DNA from: Streptomyces sp. Z26
GTDB taxonomy: Bacteria > Actinomycetota > Actinomycetes > Streptomycetales > Streptomycetaceae
DNA length: 64,000 bases
NCBI RefSeq assembly: GCF_003665095.1
Contig: NZ_RCHV01000002.1
Coordinates: forward strand, 2,538,001-2,602,000
Direction of reading: 5' to 3'
The first letter of the stretch is position 1. Each line of letters begins with the position of its first letter. Below the pieces are notes generated by a model that did not search any database, was not told the origin of the DNA, and saw nothing but the letters and a program-made list of their open reading frames with translations. The position numbers were made by a program, and so were the translations under genes. This document shows positions 37,387 to 45,689 of this stretch, in pieces.

Positions 37387-38185
37387 GCCGCACACCCGCG
37401 TGCGGGGGAGCAGATGCCCGTCTCTCGCACCTCGCGCTGCCATCGGGGTCCATCCCCGCGTGCGCGGGGAGCAGAGCAGGGCTGGGAGATCGGGACCGAG
37501 CTCTTGGGGTCCATCCCCGCGTGCGCGGGGAGCAGAACGAGATCGCGGGTCCATCCCCGCGTGCGCGGGGAGCAGAGGTCGACGCGCACGCCTGGACGAT
37601 CGCCTCGTGGTCCATCCCCGCGTGCGCGGGGAGCAGCGCGGCGCGTCCGCCCTCGGCCCGCATGGCGAGGGTCCATCCCCGCGTGCGCGGGGAGCAGGGG
37701 TACGGGCACACCGTGGAGTAGGTGATCGGAGGTCCATCCCCGCGTGCGCGGGGAGCAGACTGGAGAGCAGCACCATCAGGTCGGCGTCGAGGGTCCATCC
37801 CCGCGTGCGCGGGGAGCAGTGTCTTGGGCGTCACGCCGAACCGTTCGGCCAGGGTCCATCCCCGCGTGCGCGGGGAGCAGTACGGGCCAGCAAGGGGGCT
37901 TCATGTCAGTGCGGGTCCATCCCCGCGTGCGCGGGGAGCAGAGTGGGCAGCTACCGGCCATCGCGCGCCCCACGGGTCCATCCCCGCGTGCGCGGGGAGC
38001 AGAGCCGCCGCCACTCCTGCATCCGCTCGGCCCCGGGTCCATCCCCGCGTGCGCGGGGAGCAGCCCGCGTCGGCCGCTGCGATCACGCCTCGGTAGGGTC
38101 CATCCCCGCGTGCGCGGGGAGCAGTCGGTGGCTCCGGCCGCCGAGGGCCAGCCGTTGGGTCCATCCCCGCGTGCGCGGGGAGCAG
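37387..38185 (-). CRISPR. Type I-E-like CRISPR array, 13 perfect repeats plus a degenerate end repeat
   Basis: Thirteen identical 28-bp repeats start at 37447, 37508, 37548, 37609, 37670, 37731, 37792, 37853, 37914, 37975, 38036, 38097 and 38158. On the plus strand each begins GGTCCATCC and ends GGGGAGCAG, with CCCCGCG and CGCGGGG able to pair. A degenerate 27-bp repeat (37387-37413) ends the left side. Spacers are 33 bp, except one of 12 bp (37536-37547). The reverse complement (CTGCTCCCC...GGACC) matches the orientation of known actinobacterial I-E repeats, so transcription probably runs leftward from a leader at the right. No cas gene is in the window. Confidence 0.97.
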
Positions 38186-38394
38186 TCTTGCTGACCTGGG
38201 CGTTTATCCGGCGGAGAAGCCCGTTTGAGCAACTATTGGAGATTCGGACATTTCGACCCTCGGTAAGCGTCACGCCAACTGATGGGGCTACGCGGCGAGT
38301 TCACCGTCGATGCGACCGCACCCCGTACCTACTCAGTCACGCGCCCGAGCGTAGTCGTTCACGTCCGCACCAGGCCCGGAAACGCAGCAGCGTC
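38186..38394 (-). promoter_or_regulatory. Probable CRISPR leader
   Basis: This stretch adjoins the last perfect repeat and is clearly more AT-rich than its surroundings (for example AACTATTGGAGATTCGGACA). It has no gene. The degenerate repeat at the opposite end of the array supports its being the leader, though no promoter element is certain. Confidence 0.55.
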
Positions 38395-38424
38395 GGGCCC
38401 CTGCCGAGAGTCCGGCAGGGGCCC
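38395..38424. terminator. Strong hairpin, 12-bp stem and 6-nt loop
   Basis: GGGCCCCTGCCG and CGGCAGGGGCCC pair perfectly around AGAGTC. It lies between the hydrolase stop (minus strand) and the leader, so it would stop hydrolase transcripts from entering the CRISPR array. Confidence 0.75.
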
Positions 38425-38515
38425 ACGGTGGCCGCGCGATGGCTGATCGGGCCAACTCTGAGTCGTAAGTCAGCCGAGATCAGCCGTCGTCGGCCGCCGA
38501 CCCGCTGTCAGCGGC

Positions 38516-39249
38516 CTACTTCAGGTGCCGGTTGAAGAACTGCGCTGCCGCGGCCCCCTCGAACTCCGGAACACCGGTATGCCCACCCATGTTGGCGTGG
38601 AGCGTCTTCTCCGGTGAACCAAAAGCGTCGAACAGGTCCAACGACGCCTGGCGGTCGTTCCCTTCGTCGTCCCACTGCAACAGGACGTGCAGCGGAATGG
38701 TGACTCGGCGGGCTTCCTCGTACAGCACTGCGGGTACGAGGCTCCCTGCGAACAAGACGGCGGCCGAGACCCGTGGTTCGGCCAATGCCAGGCGGATGCC
38801 GACGGAGATGATTCCCCCGAGTAGCCCACCGGGCCACCGATCCCGGGAAGCGAGAGAAGGGCGTCGATGGCGCCCCGCCACTCAGGAACGGCCCTTTCCA
38901 CCAACGGGAGGACAAGGGCGTCGACAATCTCGCCACTGACCGGTTCGCCAGCCTCCATCACACGACGCAGGTCGGCGCGGGCCTGCTCGACAGCAGGCCA
39001 ACGGGGTCGGTCGCCACAGCCGGGAAGTTCGATCGTGGCGGTGGCGAAGCCGTCCGCCGCCGCGTGCAGAGCCCGCCCCACCAGGCGGGGGTACATCCGA
39101 CGCAACCCGAGGGGAGGGTGGCCGAGAAGGATCAACGGAGCCGGTACGGATGCCGGTGTCGGCGTCCACAGAATGCCGGGAATGCCGTCGAGGGTGAATT
39201 CGCGTTCGAGGACGCCGTCATCGAGGCGTTGCTCAGAAGTGAACTGCAT
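38516..39249 (-). pseudogene. Alpha/beta-hydrolase interrupted by a frameshift
   Basis: The first part (ATG 39249 to about 38815) reads MQFTSEQRLDDGVLEREFTL, LILLGHPPLGLRRMYPRLVG and DALLSLPGIGGPVGYSG. The rest continues in another frame as GIISVGIRLALAEPRVSAAV, PLHVLLQWDDEGND and FGSPEKTLHANMGGHTGVPE, ending in a stop at 38516. Joined, they give a normal about 244-residue hydrolase with the nucleophile motif GYSGG right at the break and a late Gly-His. One base missing from the C-run at 38814-38818 explains it. Either sequencing error or a true pseudogene. Lower GC than the neighbours suggests acquisition by transfer. Confidence 0.85.
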
Positions 39250-39510
39250 GGTCGTGCCTTTCGGGAGTGCGCTGAACGGCGCTCCCGGGCGACCTGCCTA
39301 TCGCCCGACCGTGACCCCGGAGGGGAGCACCCATGTCGATACTGCGTTCACGGGTACCACCTCCTGCATCTGTCGCACGGTCGCTGGAAACGTAGCAGCG
39401 GTCGCTCTCTTCCGCCCAACGAATTTCCAGCCGAGCCCGCAGCCGGACGCCACGAGGCTGCTGTAGAGGCTCAGTTGGTCCGGCTACCGCACCAACCGCG
39501 CACTGCAAAC

Positions 39511-39599
39511 CGTGAAGCCCCGCGTGCGCGGGGAGCAGGCGTCCATGCGGCGAGCCCACGCCGGTCGATCGGGTCCATCCCCGCGTGCGCGGGGAGCAG
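39511..39599 (-). CRISPR. Two-repeat CRISPR remnant
   Basis: A degenerate repeat (39511-39538, four mismatches at its left end) and a perfect copy (39572-39599) of the same 28-bp unit enclose one 33-bp spacer. Orientation matches the main array. The right side shows no leader-like sequence and runs into the P450 gene after 93 bp, so this looks like the distal end of a second, truncated array. The 261 bp to its left (39250-39510) hold no gene other than the hydrolase promoter. Confidence 0.9.
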
Positions 39600-39692
39600 G
39601 CCGCACCGGCTTCCTGCCACTGCGCGAGCGCGTTTGGAGCGGGTGCGGCCGGGCTGATCCGCCGCTCAGCAGACGTTCCTTTCGCCCCGGGC

Positions 39693-41174
39693 TCAGGCGC
39701 GGGTCGGGGAGAGGCGGACGGGGGCCGGGCCCTTGGGTTGGAGGGTGATGCCCGCCGAGACCGGTACGTACGGGGTGTCGCCCGCCGGGTGGAGTTCGTA
39801 CGCGCGGAGGAGCACCGACAGGGCGAGCACCGACTCCAGCATGGAGAAGTGCTGGCCGATGCAGGCGCGGGGGCCGCCGCCGAAGGGGAACCAGGCGTAG
39901 CGGTGGCGGGCCGCCTCCCGTTCCGGGGTGAAGCGGTCGGGGTCGAAGCGCTCCGGGTCGTCCCACAGGTCGGGGTGGCGGTGGGTGACCCACGGGGAGA
40001 CGACCACGTTGGCGCCGGCGGGCAGGACGTACCCGTCGACCTCGCACGCCTCGACCGCCCGGCGGCCGATGACCGGTGCCGCCGGGTACAGCCGCATGGC
40101 CTCCTGGAGACAGCGGGTCAGGTACGGCAGCCGCGTCATGTCGGCGGCGGTGGGCAGGCGTTCGCCCAGGACGCGGTCGATCTCCGCGCGCGCGGCGCGC
40201 TGGTGCTCCGGGTGGTGGGCGAGCAGGTGCAGGGTGAACGCGAGGGAGGTGGCGGTCGTTTCGTGGCCCGCGACGAGGAAGATCAGTACCTGGTCGCGGA
40301 GTTCGTCGGCGTCGAGCGGGCGGTCCTCGTCGCTGCGGGCGCGCGCGAGCAGGTCGAGCAGGTCGTCCGTACCTCCCGCGCCCCCACCCGTATCCGTGCC
40401 CTCACCCGTGTCCGCGCCGCCCGTACGACCCGCGCCCGCGCCGCCCCCGGTGCCGGTGCGGCCCGCCGCCAGTCGTCCCGCGATGACGCGGTCGCACACC
40501 GCGTACACCTGCCGGATCGCCTCCCCCGCGCGGCGGTTGGCGGGGGTGGGCCAGTCGCGTGGCGGCTTCAGGGGCGTGTACGCGCGGTGCAGTACGTAGT
40601 CGCTGATGGTGGGGAAGCAGCGGTCGGTGACGTCGACCGCCTCCTCCAGGTCCGTGCCGAAGAGGATGCGGGTGACGGTGCGCAGGGCGAGCCGGTTCAT
40701 GTCCGCCACCAGGTCGGTCACCGCGCCCCCGCCGCTCCCCCCGCTCCCGCCGTCCGCCGCGAGCGCGCGCCAGCGTGCCACGGCCAGTTCGGCCTCGGCG
40801 GCGACCGCGCCACCGTAGCCGTCGACACGGCGGCGGGTGAACAGGGGCTGTACGAGGCGGCGTTGACGCCGGTAGTCGGCGTCCTGGGCGGTGAGCAGAC
40901 CGTTGCCGAAGGACTCGCGGATCTCGGCGTAGAACGGGTTGTCCTTGCGGAAGTTGGCCGCGTCCGTGGCGAGCACCTGCTGTGCGCCCGCCGCGGAGAA
41001 CACGCCGTGCACGACGGTGCGCAGGCCCGGTGGCCCGGCCCGGAAGCGTACGACGTCGCCGTGCGCGGCGCGGGCGTGCAGGAAGGCGTTGAGCGAGTCC
41101 CGCTGGAGGTCGAGCATCGAGCCCACGACGGGGAGTCCGGTGGGGCCCGGAATGTCGGTGCCGGTAACGGTCAT
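39693..41174 (-). CDS. Cytochrome P450
   Basis: The 493-residue P450 is complete: I-helix AGHETTATSLAF, K-helix ExxR in LQEAMRLYPAAP, PERF region DDPERFDPDRFTPER, and heme loop FGGGPRACIGQHF with the Cys ligand near residue 437. A Gly/Thr-rich insert of about 30 residues sits near position 250. It resembles the fatty-acid/terpene hydroxylase type (CYP102/CYP110-like wording) more than the CYP105 class. ATG 41174 gives the natural start MTVTGTDIPGPTG. It diverges from the conservon across 176 bp. Confidence 0.94.
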   Translation of the reverse strand: MTVTGTDIPGPTGLPVVGSMLDLQRDSLNAFLHARAAHGDVVRFRAGPPGLRTVVHGVFSAAGAQQVLATDAANFRKDNPFYAEIRESFGNGLLTAQDADYRRQRRLVQPLFTRRRVDGYGGAVAAEAELAVARWRALAADGGSGGSGGGAVTDLVADMNRLALRTVTRILFGTDLEEAVDVTDRCFPTISDYVLHRAYTPLKPPRDWPTPANRRAGEAIRQVYAVCDRVIAGRLAAGRTGTGGGAGAGRTGGADTGEGTDTGGGAGGTDDLLDLLARARSDEDRPLDADELRDQVLIFLVAGHETTATSLAFTLHLLAHHPEHQRAARAEIDRVLGERLPTAADMTRLPYLTRCLQEAMRLYPAAPVIGRRAVEACEVDGYVLPAGANVVVSPWVTHRHPDLWDDPERFDPDRFTPEREAARHRYAWFPFGGGPRACIGQHFSMLESVLALSVLLRAYELHPAGDTPYVPVSAGITLQPKGPAPVRLSPTRA

Positions 41175-41350
41175 ACGGCCATTCTGCCCACGACGCGACA
41201 CACGCAGGGGGCTCCCCAGGGTGTGATGAGGCGCCCGCTGCGGCAACATGTGTGAAGTGCCGCGCCAGCGGAGGCGGGTGTGACCCGTGTGGCGAGCGTT
41301 GCGTGGCGAGAGATCGCCGTGCCCACAATCCAGTTGACCCGAGGACTCCG

Positions 41351-42958
41351 ATGACCGACATACCGGTGGCCCTGACGGTGCTCACATCCGTGGGAACGAT
41401 CGCCGCCGTGGCGATGGCGCCCGTACTGGCCCGTACGCGGGGGCGGTTGCGGGCGTACGGGCAACGGGCGGCCACCGCCGAGACGGACCTCGGGAACGTC
41501 ACCCAGCACCGCGACGAGCTGGAGGCCCGACTCCGCACCACCGAGGCCGAGTTGCGCCACCTCGCCGGTGCGCGCCTCCCCGACCTGGCGACGTCGCTGT
41601 CACACCCGCACATGCCCGTACGGGGTCCCGCCGACGAGCGGGTCACCGGCACCGAGTTGGACCGCGCGCTGACGGAGGTGCTGGATCAGGTCGCCGACGC
41701 CGTCGGCAAGGAGCGGCTGCGGATCGACGCGGCGGCGCAGAGCGCGTTGCGCGGCACGGCGACGACGATCCAGGCGCTGCTCTACCAACTCCAGTCGCTG
41801 CTCCAGGAGATGCAGGAGCGGTACGACGAACCGGCGCTCGCGCAGGACCTGTTGGCCGCCGACTTCCTCAACGAGCAGGCCCTCCGCCGTATCCAGACCT
41901 CCGCCGTCCTCTGCGGCGCCTGGCCGGGGCTGACGCGGCAGGACTCGCACCTCACGGACATCGTGCTCGGCGCGATGTCCCGGCTCCAGGGCTACGAGCG
42001 CGTCCAGGTCACCAACCAGCTGCGTGGCCCGGCCGGTGTGGTGGCCCGCGCGGTCGAACCGGTGGCGGTGGCGCTCACCGAACTCATCGCGAACGCCCTC
42101 CACCACTCCCGCCCCGACCTGCCCGTGACCGTCACCGTGCAGCAGGGCAGCACCGGCGCGTCGGTGATCGTCGACGACGCGGGCGTCGGCATGCACGAGG
42201 ACGAGGTGCAGCGCGCACAGCGGCTGATGTCGGGTCAGGAACCGGTGCTGCTGACGGAGTTGGGCGATCCCGTACGGTCCGGGTTCGCGGCGATCGGGCA
42301 GCTCGTACGGCAGTACGGCTTCAGCGTGCACGTGGAGACGTCGCCGTACGGGGGCGTACGGGCCGTACTGCACGTGCCGGGTGAGCCGCTGCTGACCATG
42401 CTGGACGAGGACGCGTACCCGCGGTCGCCCATGGCGCCGCTGCCGACGCCCCAACCGGTGCCGCCCGCCGAACCGGCGACGCCCGCGGGTCCGGCGGCAC
42501 AGGAGGCGACGGGCCGGGAGACGGCGGCCCAAGAGGCACCGGGCCAGGAGGAGTTGCCGCGTCGGCGCCGCCGCAGACCGGCACGGCAGACCCCGGCACC
42601 GGCCCCGCAGGCGCCGCACCCGTACCCCCACCCCCGCCCGGTGAACGACGACACCGTGACCCTCCGCGCCGCGGACATCGCCGCCGAGGCCGAACGGTGG
42701 TCGCGCGGGGCGGCGTCGGCGCCGCCGCCTCCGGAGATCGAGGCGGAGGCCGAGCGGAGCGCCGCCCGGTGGGGCGACTTCCAGCGCGGCACCACGTCCG
42801 GCCGCGCCGCCTCGACCGGTGACACGGGCGAGTACCCGCTCCCGCCGCACCCCGGCCCCGGCCCCGCCACGGACGGTCCGAGCGCCGCGAACGGCCCGAC
42901 CGCCGCCCCCACAACCCCCGACCCCGACCCCGCCAGCGAAGGGAACCCCACCGTATGA
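41351..42958 (+). CDS. cvnA: Conservon sensor kinase-like protein (CvnA)
   Basis: The 535-residue protein has one N-terminal membrane segment (VALTVLTSVGTIAAVAMAPV), a coiled linker, and an HATPase-like domain: LTELIANALHHSRPDLPVTV (N box) and SVIVDDAGVGMHEDEV (G box). The last about 130 residues are a Pro/Ala-rich tail. No phospho-His box is evident, as in other CvnA proteins. It begins the conservon; products of such operons assemble at the membrane as a G-protein-like switch. The symbol is by family, no paralogue number implied. Confidence 0.9.
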   Translation: MTDIPVALTVLTSVGTIAAVAMAPVLARTRGRLRAYGQRAATAETDLGNVTQHRDELEARLRTTEAELRHLAGARLPDLATSLSHPHMPVRGPADERVTGTELDRALTEVLDQVADAVGKERLRIDAAAQSALRGTATTIQALLYQLQSLLQEMQERYDEPALAQDLLAADFLNEQALRRIQTSAVLCGAWPGLTRQDSHLTDIVLGAMSRLQGYERVQVTNQLRGPAGVVARAVEPVAVALTELIANALHHSRPDLPVTVTVQQGSTGASVIVDDAGVGMHEDEVQRAQRLMSGQEPVLLTELGDPVRSGFAAIGQLVRQYGFSVHVETSPYGGVRAVLHVPGEPLLTMLDEDAYPRSPMAPLPTPQPVPPAEPATPAGPAAQEATGRETAAQEAPGQEELPRRRRRRPARQTPAPAPQAPHPYPHPRPVNDDTVTLRAADIAAEAERWSRGAASAPPPPEIEAEAERSAARWGDFQRGTTSGRAASTGDTGEYPLPPHPGPGPATDGPSAANGPTAAPTTPDPDPASEGNPTV

Positions 42959-43380
42959 CCCATCCCGCCCGGCGCCCGGTGCACGAGGACATGTCCTGGG
43001 TGCTCGGTCCGCTCCTCGAACTCCCGCACGTGGTGCACGCCGCCGTGATCTCCGGTGACGGCCTCATCCAGGGCCGCTCGCCCGGCCTGGAGCGGGAGCC
43101 CGCCGAGGGGGTGGCCGCGATGATGTCGGCGCTCCAGGGCGCGGCCCGTACGACCACGGCGGCGTTCTCCGGCGCGGAGGACGTACGGCTGCGGCAGACC
43201 GTCGTCGAGTCCGACCGCGGCTGGGTCTTCGCCATCCCCGCGGGTGAGAACACCTGCCTCGCCGTCTTCGCCGCCCACGACGTCAACATGCGGGTCGTCA
43301 CGCACCAGATGCAGGTGCAGGTCGCCACGCTCGGCGCGAAGGCGATGAGCAGCCCGCCCCGCGACGACGTACCGGCATGA
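42955..43380 (+). CDS. cvnB: Roadblock/LC7 domain protein (CvnB)
   Basis: The 141-residue protein has the roadblock fold: LLELPHVVHAAVISGDGLIQ, GVAAMMSALQGAARTT and CLAVFAAHDVNMRVVTHQMQ. In other systems such domains regulate small GTPases, which fits the CvnD partner. Its ATG overlaps the cvnA stop (ATGA). Confidence 0.95.
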   Translation: MTHPARRPVHEDMSWVLGPLLELPHVVHAAVISGDGLIQGRSPGLEREPAEGVAAMMSALQGAARTTTAAFSGAEDVRLRQTVVESDRGWVFAIPAGENTCLAVFAAHDVNMRVVTHQMQVQVATLGAKAMSSPPRDDVPA

Positions 43381-43808
43381 CCGGCGCGAGCGGACGCCCC
43401 CGGCCCGGTCGGCGTCTCGTACCGGCGTACCTCGCCGCGTACGGCCGCGCCGGACCGGCCCGCACCCTGGACCGGCTGTCGCTGCTGCACCTGGCCGCGA
43501 CGCCCGACGGCCCCCCGCGCCCCGGCGCCACCGGTCCCGCCACCGCCCCGGCCGTGGCCCCTCCGTCCGCCGCCGCGCTCCGCCCGGAGGAGCGGCGGCT
43601 GCTCGAAGTCCTGCGGCCGGGCGCCCTGCCGCTCGCCGAGGCCGCGGTGCATCTGCGGCTCCCCCTCAGCGTGGTACGGGTGTTGGTGGCCGGTCTGGTG
43701 GACGCCGGACACCTCCACGCCCGCCCGCCCGTGCCCCGACACCTCATGCCCGAACGCGAGATACTGGAGAAGGTTCTCGATGGACTCCGCACTCTCAAGT
43801 CCTGCTAG
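43377..43808 (+). CDS. cvnC: DUF742 protein (CvnC)
   Basis: The 143-residue protein has an LVPAYLAAYGRAGPARTLDR start. A winged-helix-like C-terminal part follows (LPLAEAAVHLRLPLSVVRVL, LVDAGHLHARPP), as in DUF742 members. It overlaps cvnB by ATGA and cvnD by 29 bp. In other conservons CvnC binds CvnA and CvnD. Confidence 0.93.
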   Translation: MTGASGRPRPGRRLVPAYLAAYGRAGPARTLDRLSLLHLAATPDGPPRPGATGPATAPAVAPPSAAALRPEERRLLEVLRPGALPLAEAAVHLRLPLSVVRVLVAGLVDAGHLHARPPVPRHLMPEREILEKVLDGLRTLKSC

Positions 43809-44421
43809 CGGCCCCGCCGGCGGTCATCTGGCCGACATGGACCAGACGTTGGTGAAGCTGCTCGTGGCGGGCCCGTTCGGAGTCGGCAAGACGACCTTCA
43901 TCCGTACGTTGTCCGAGATCGCCCCCTTACACACCGAGGAGGTCATGACGCGCGGCGGCGCCCTGGTGGACGACCTGGCGGGGCTGCGCGAGAAGTCCAC
44001 GACGACGGTCGCGATCGACTTCGGCCGCCGTACGCTCCCGGGGGACGTGGTGCTGTACCTCTTCGGGGCGCCCGGCCAGCGGCGGTTCCAGCCGCTGTGG
44101 CAGGACATCGCGCGGGGCGCGCTCGGCGCGCTGGTGCTGGTGGACACGCGGCGGTTGGACGACTCGTTCGAGGTGATGGACCTGGTCGAGGAGGCCGGGC
44201 TGCGGTACGCGGTCGCCGTCAACCCGTTCCCCGGCGCGCCCTCGCACAGCACCGAGAAGCTGCGCGACCACCTGGACCTGCACCCGGACACGCCGCTGGT
44301 GCACTGCGACGCGCGGGAACGGGAGCAGGCGACGGACGCGCTGATAGCGCTCGTGGAGCACGTGCTCGCGCACACGCCGGAGCGCGGCGCGCACACGCCG
44401 CCGTCCGGGGAGCCCGTATGA
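43780..44421 (+). CDS. cvnD: ATP/GTP-binding protein (CvnD)
   Basis: The 213-residue small GTPase-like protein has P-loop GPFGVGKTTFIRTLSEI (residues about 31-47), a TTVAIDFGRRTL switch and LYLFGAPGQRRFQPLW (DxxG-like, here GAPG). It also has a VNPFPG region in place of the usual NKxD. CvnD hydrolyses GTP. Start ATG lies inside cvnC, so translation is coupled. Confidence 0.95.
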   Translation: MDSALSSPASGPAGGHLADMDQTLVKLLVAGPFGVGKTTFIRTLSEIAPLHTEEVMTRGGALVDDLAGLREKSTTTVAIDFGRRTLPGDVVLYLFGAPGQRRFQPLWQDIARGALGALVLVDTRRLDDSFEVMDLVEEAGLRYAVAVNPFPGAPSHSTEKLRDHLDLHPDTPLVHCDAREREQATDALIALVEHVLAHTPERGAHTPPSGEPV

Positions 44422-45689
44422 CCTCCCCCTCCGCGGCGTTCCCGGTCGCGGACGCGGAGACGGCGGCCCGAACCGCCCTGTACGGGCCGGAGTTCGCGGC
44501 CGACCCGTACCGCGTGTACGAGGGGCTGCGCGCGTACGGCCCGGTCGCACCCGTGGAGATCGCCCCGGGCGTCGGCGCCCTGCTCGTCACCGACCACCGC
44601 GCGGCGCTGGACCTGCTGCGCGACCCGGAGACCTGGTCGAAGGACCCCCGGCGGTGGCAGGAGACCGTGCCCGCCGACGCGCCCGTACTGCCCGCGCTGG
44701 GCTGGCGGCCCGACGCGCTCGCCAACGACGGTACGGCGCACCGCCGTTACCGCCGCGTCGTCACCGACAGCTTCGCGCTGGTGCCGCCGCACGAACTGCG
44801 CGAGCACACGCGGCAGGTGGCCGAGCAGCTGATCGCGCGCTTCGCCGGGAACGGGCGGGCCGACCTGGTCGCCGAGTACGCGAGCAGGCTGCCCGTGCTC
44901 CTCCTCAACCGCCTGCTCGGCGCGCCCGAGGAGCAGAGCGACCGGCTGGCCGCCGCGTTCAGCGGGATGCTCGCCGCCGCGACGGCGGAGGAGTCGGTGG
45001 CGGCGAAGGCGCTGTTCTTCGGTTACGTCGACGAGTTGATCGCGCTGGGCGGGCTGCGCGGCGGGCCCGACCTGACGTCGCGGTTCGTGGACCATCCCGC
45101 GCGGCTGACGCACGAGGAGTTGCAGGCGCAGATCGTGCTGACGGTGACGATGGGGCACACCGCGACCGCCAACCTCATCGGGAACGCCCTCGCCCGCATG
45201 CTGTCCGACGACCGCTACTACGGCAGCCTGTCGGGCGGCGGCCTCACCGCGCGCGACGCGCTGCACGACGTGCTGCACAACGACCCGCCGCTGGCCAACC
45301 TCTCCCCGCACTTCGCGCGGCACGACACCGACCTGCACGGCACGCCGGTACGGGCGGGGCAGCTCGTCCTCGTGTCGTACGCCGCCGCCAACACCCAGCG
45401 CGGGCGCACCCGTCCGGGCGAGTCCGGGGGCGCGGGCGGTTCCGGTGGCGGCGCGCACCTGGCGTGGGCGGCCGGGCCGCACGCGTGTCCGGTGCAGAAC
45501 CCGGCGCTGCTCGTGGCGACCACCGCCATCGAACGGCTCACCGCCTGGTTGTCGGACATCGAACTGACCGTGCCGCACCCCGAACTGGCCTGGCGGCAGG
45601 GCCCGTTCCACCGCGCGCTGGTCGAACTGCCCGCGCGCTTCTCCCCGATCACGCCCGCGGAGGCCGGGGTCCCGCGCCCGTTCGGCTGA
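44418..45689 (+). CDS. Conservon-associated cytochrome P450, CYP157-like, lacking ExxR
   Basis: The 423-residue protein follows cvnD by an ATGA overlap. It has the I-helix TVTMGHTATANLIG and a heme loop WAAGPHACPVQNPALL with Cys near residue 357. The K-helix reads ALHDVLHNDPPLA where most P450s have ExxR (here DxxH), and Pro follows the heme Cys where Gly is usual. CYP157 members in conservons are known to lack ExxR, so this is most likely that family. Typical partners such as CYP154/156 are not fused here. Confidence 0.92.
   Translation: MTSPSAAFPVADAETAARTALYGPEFAADPYRVYEGLRAYGPVAPVEIAPGVGALLVTDHRAALDLLRDPETWSKDPRRWQETVPADAPVLPALGWRPDALANDGTAHRRYRRVVTDSFALVPPHELREHTRQVAEQLIARFAGNGRADLVAEYASRLPVLLLNRLLGAPEEQSDRLAAAFSGMLAAATAEESVAAKALFFGYVDELIALGGLRGGPDLTSRFVDHPARLTHEELQAQIVLTVTMGHTATANLIGNALARMLSDDRYYGSLSGGGLTARDALHDVLHNDPPLANLSPHFARHDTDLHGTPVRAGQLVLVSYAAANTQRGRTRPGESGGAGGSGGGAHLAWAAGPHACPVQNPALLVATTAIERLTAWLSDIELTVPHPELAWRQGPFHRALVELPARFSPITPAEAGVPRPFG

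Noticed and set aside
36782..38194. Long open frames running through the CRISPR array on both strands
   Set aside because: They consist of translated repeats (PSPRARGA- or HPRVRGEQ-type units) at repeat spacing. The array explains them fully and no start or codon bias supports genes.
39600..39692. A third repeat or leader on the right of the mini-array
   Set aside because: A 33-base stretch follows the last repeat, but no further repeat-like sequence occurs and it has no resemblance to the putative leader at 38186.
38186..39692. cas genes near the CRISPR arrays
   Set aside because: Both strands were read; only the frameshifted hydrolase is found. No helicase, Cas6, Cas1 or Cas2 motif is present in the window.
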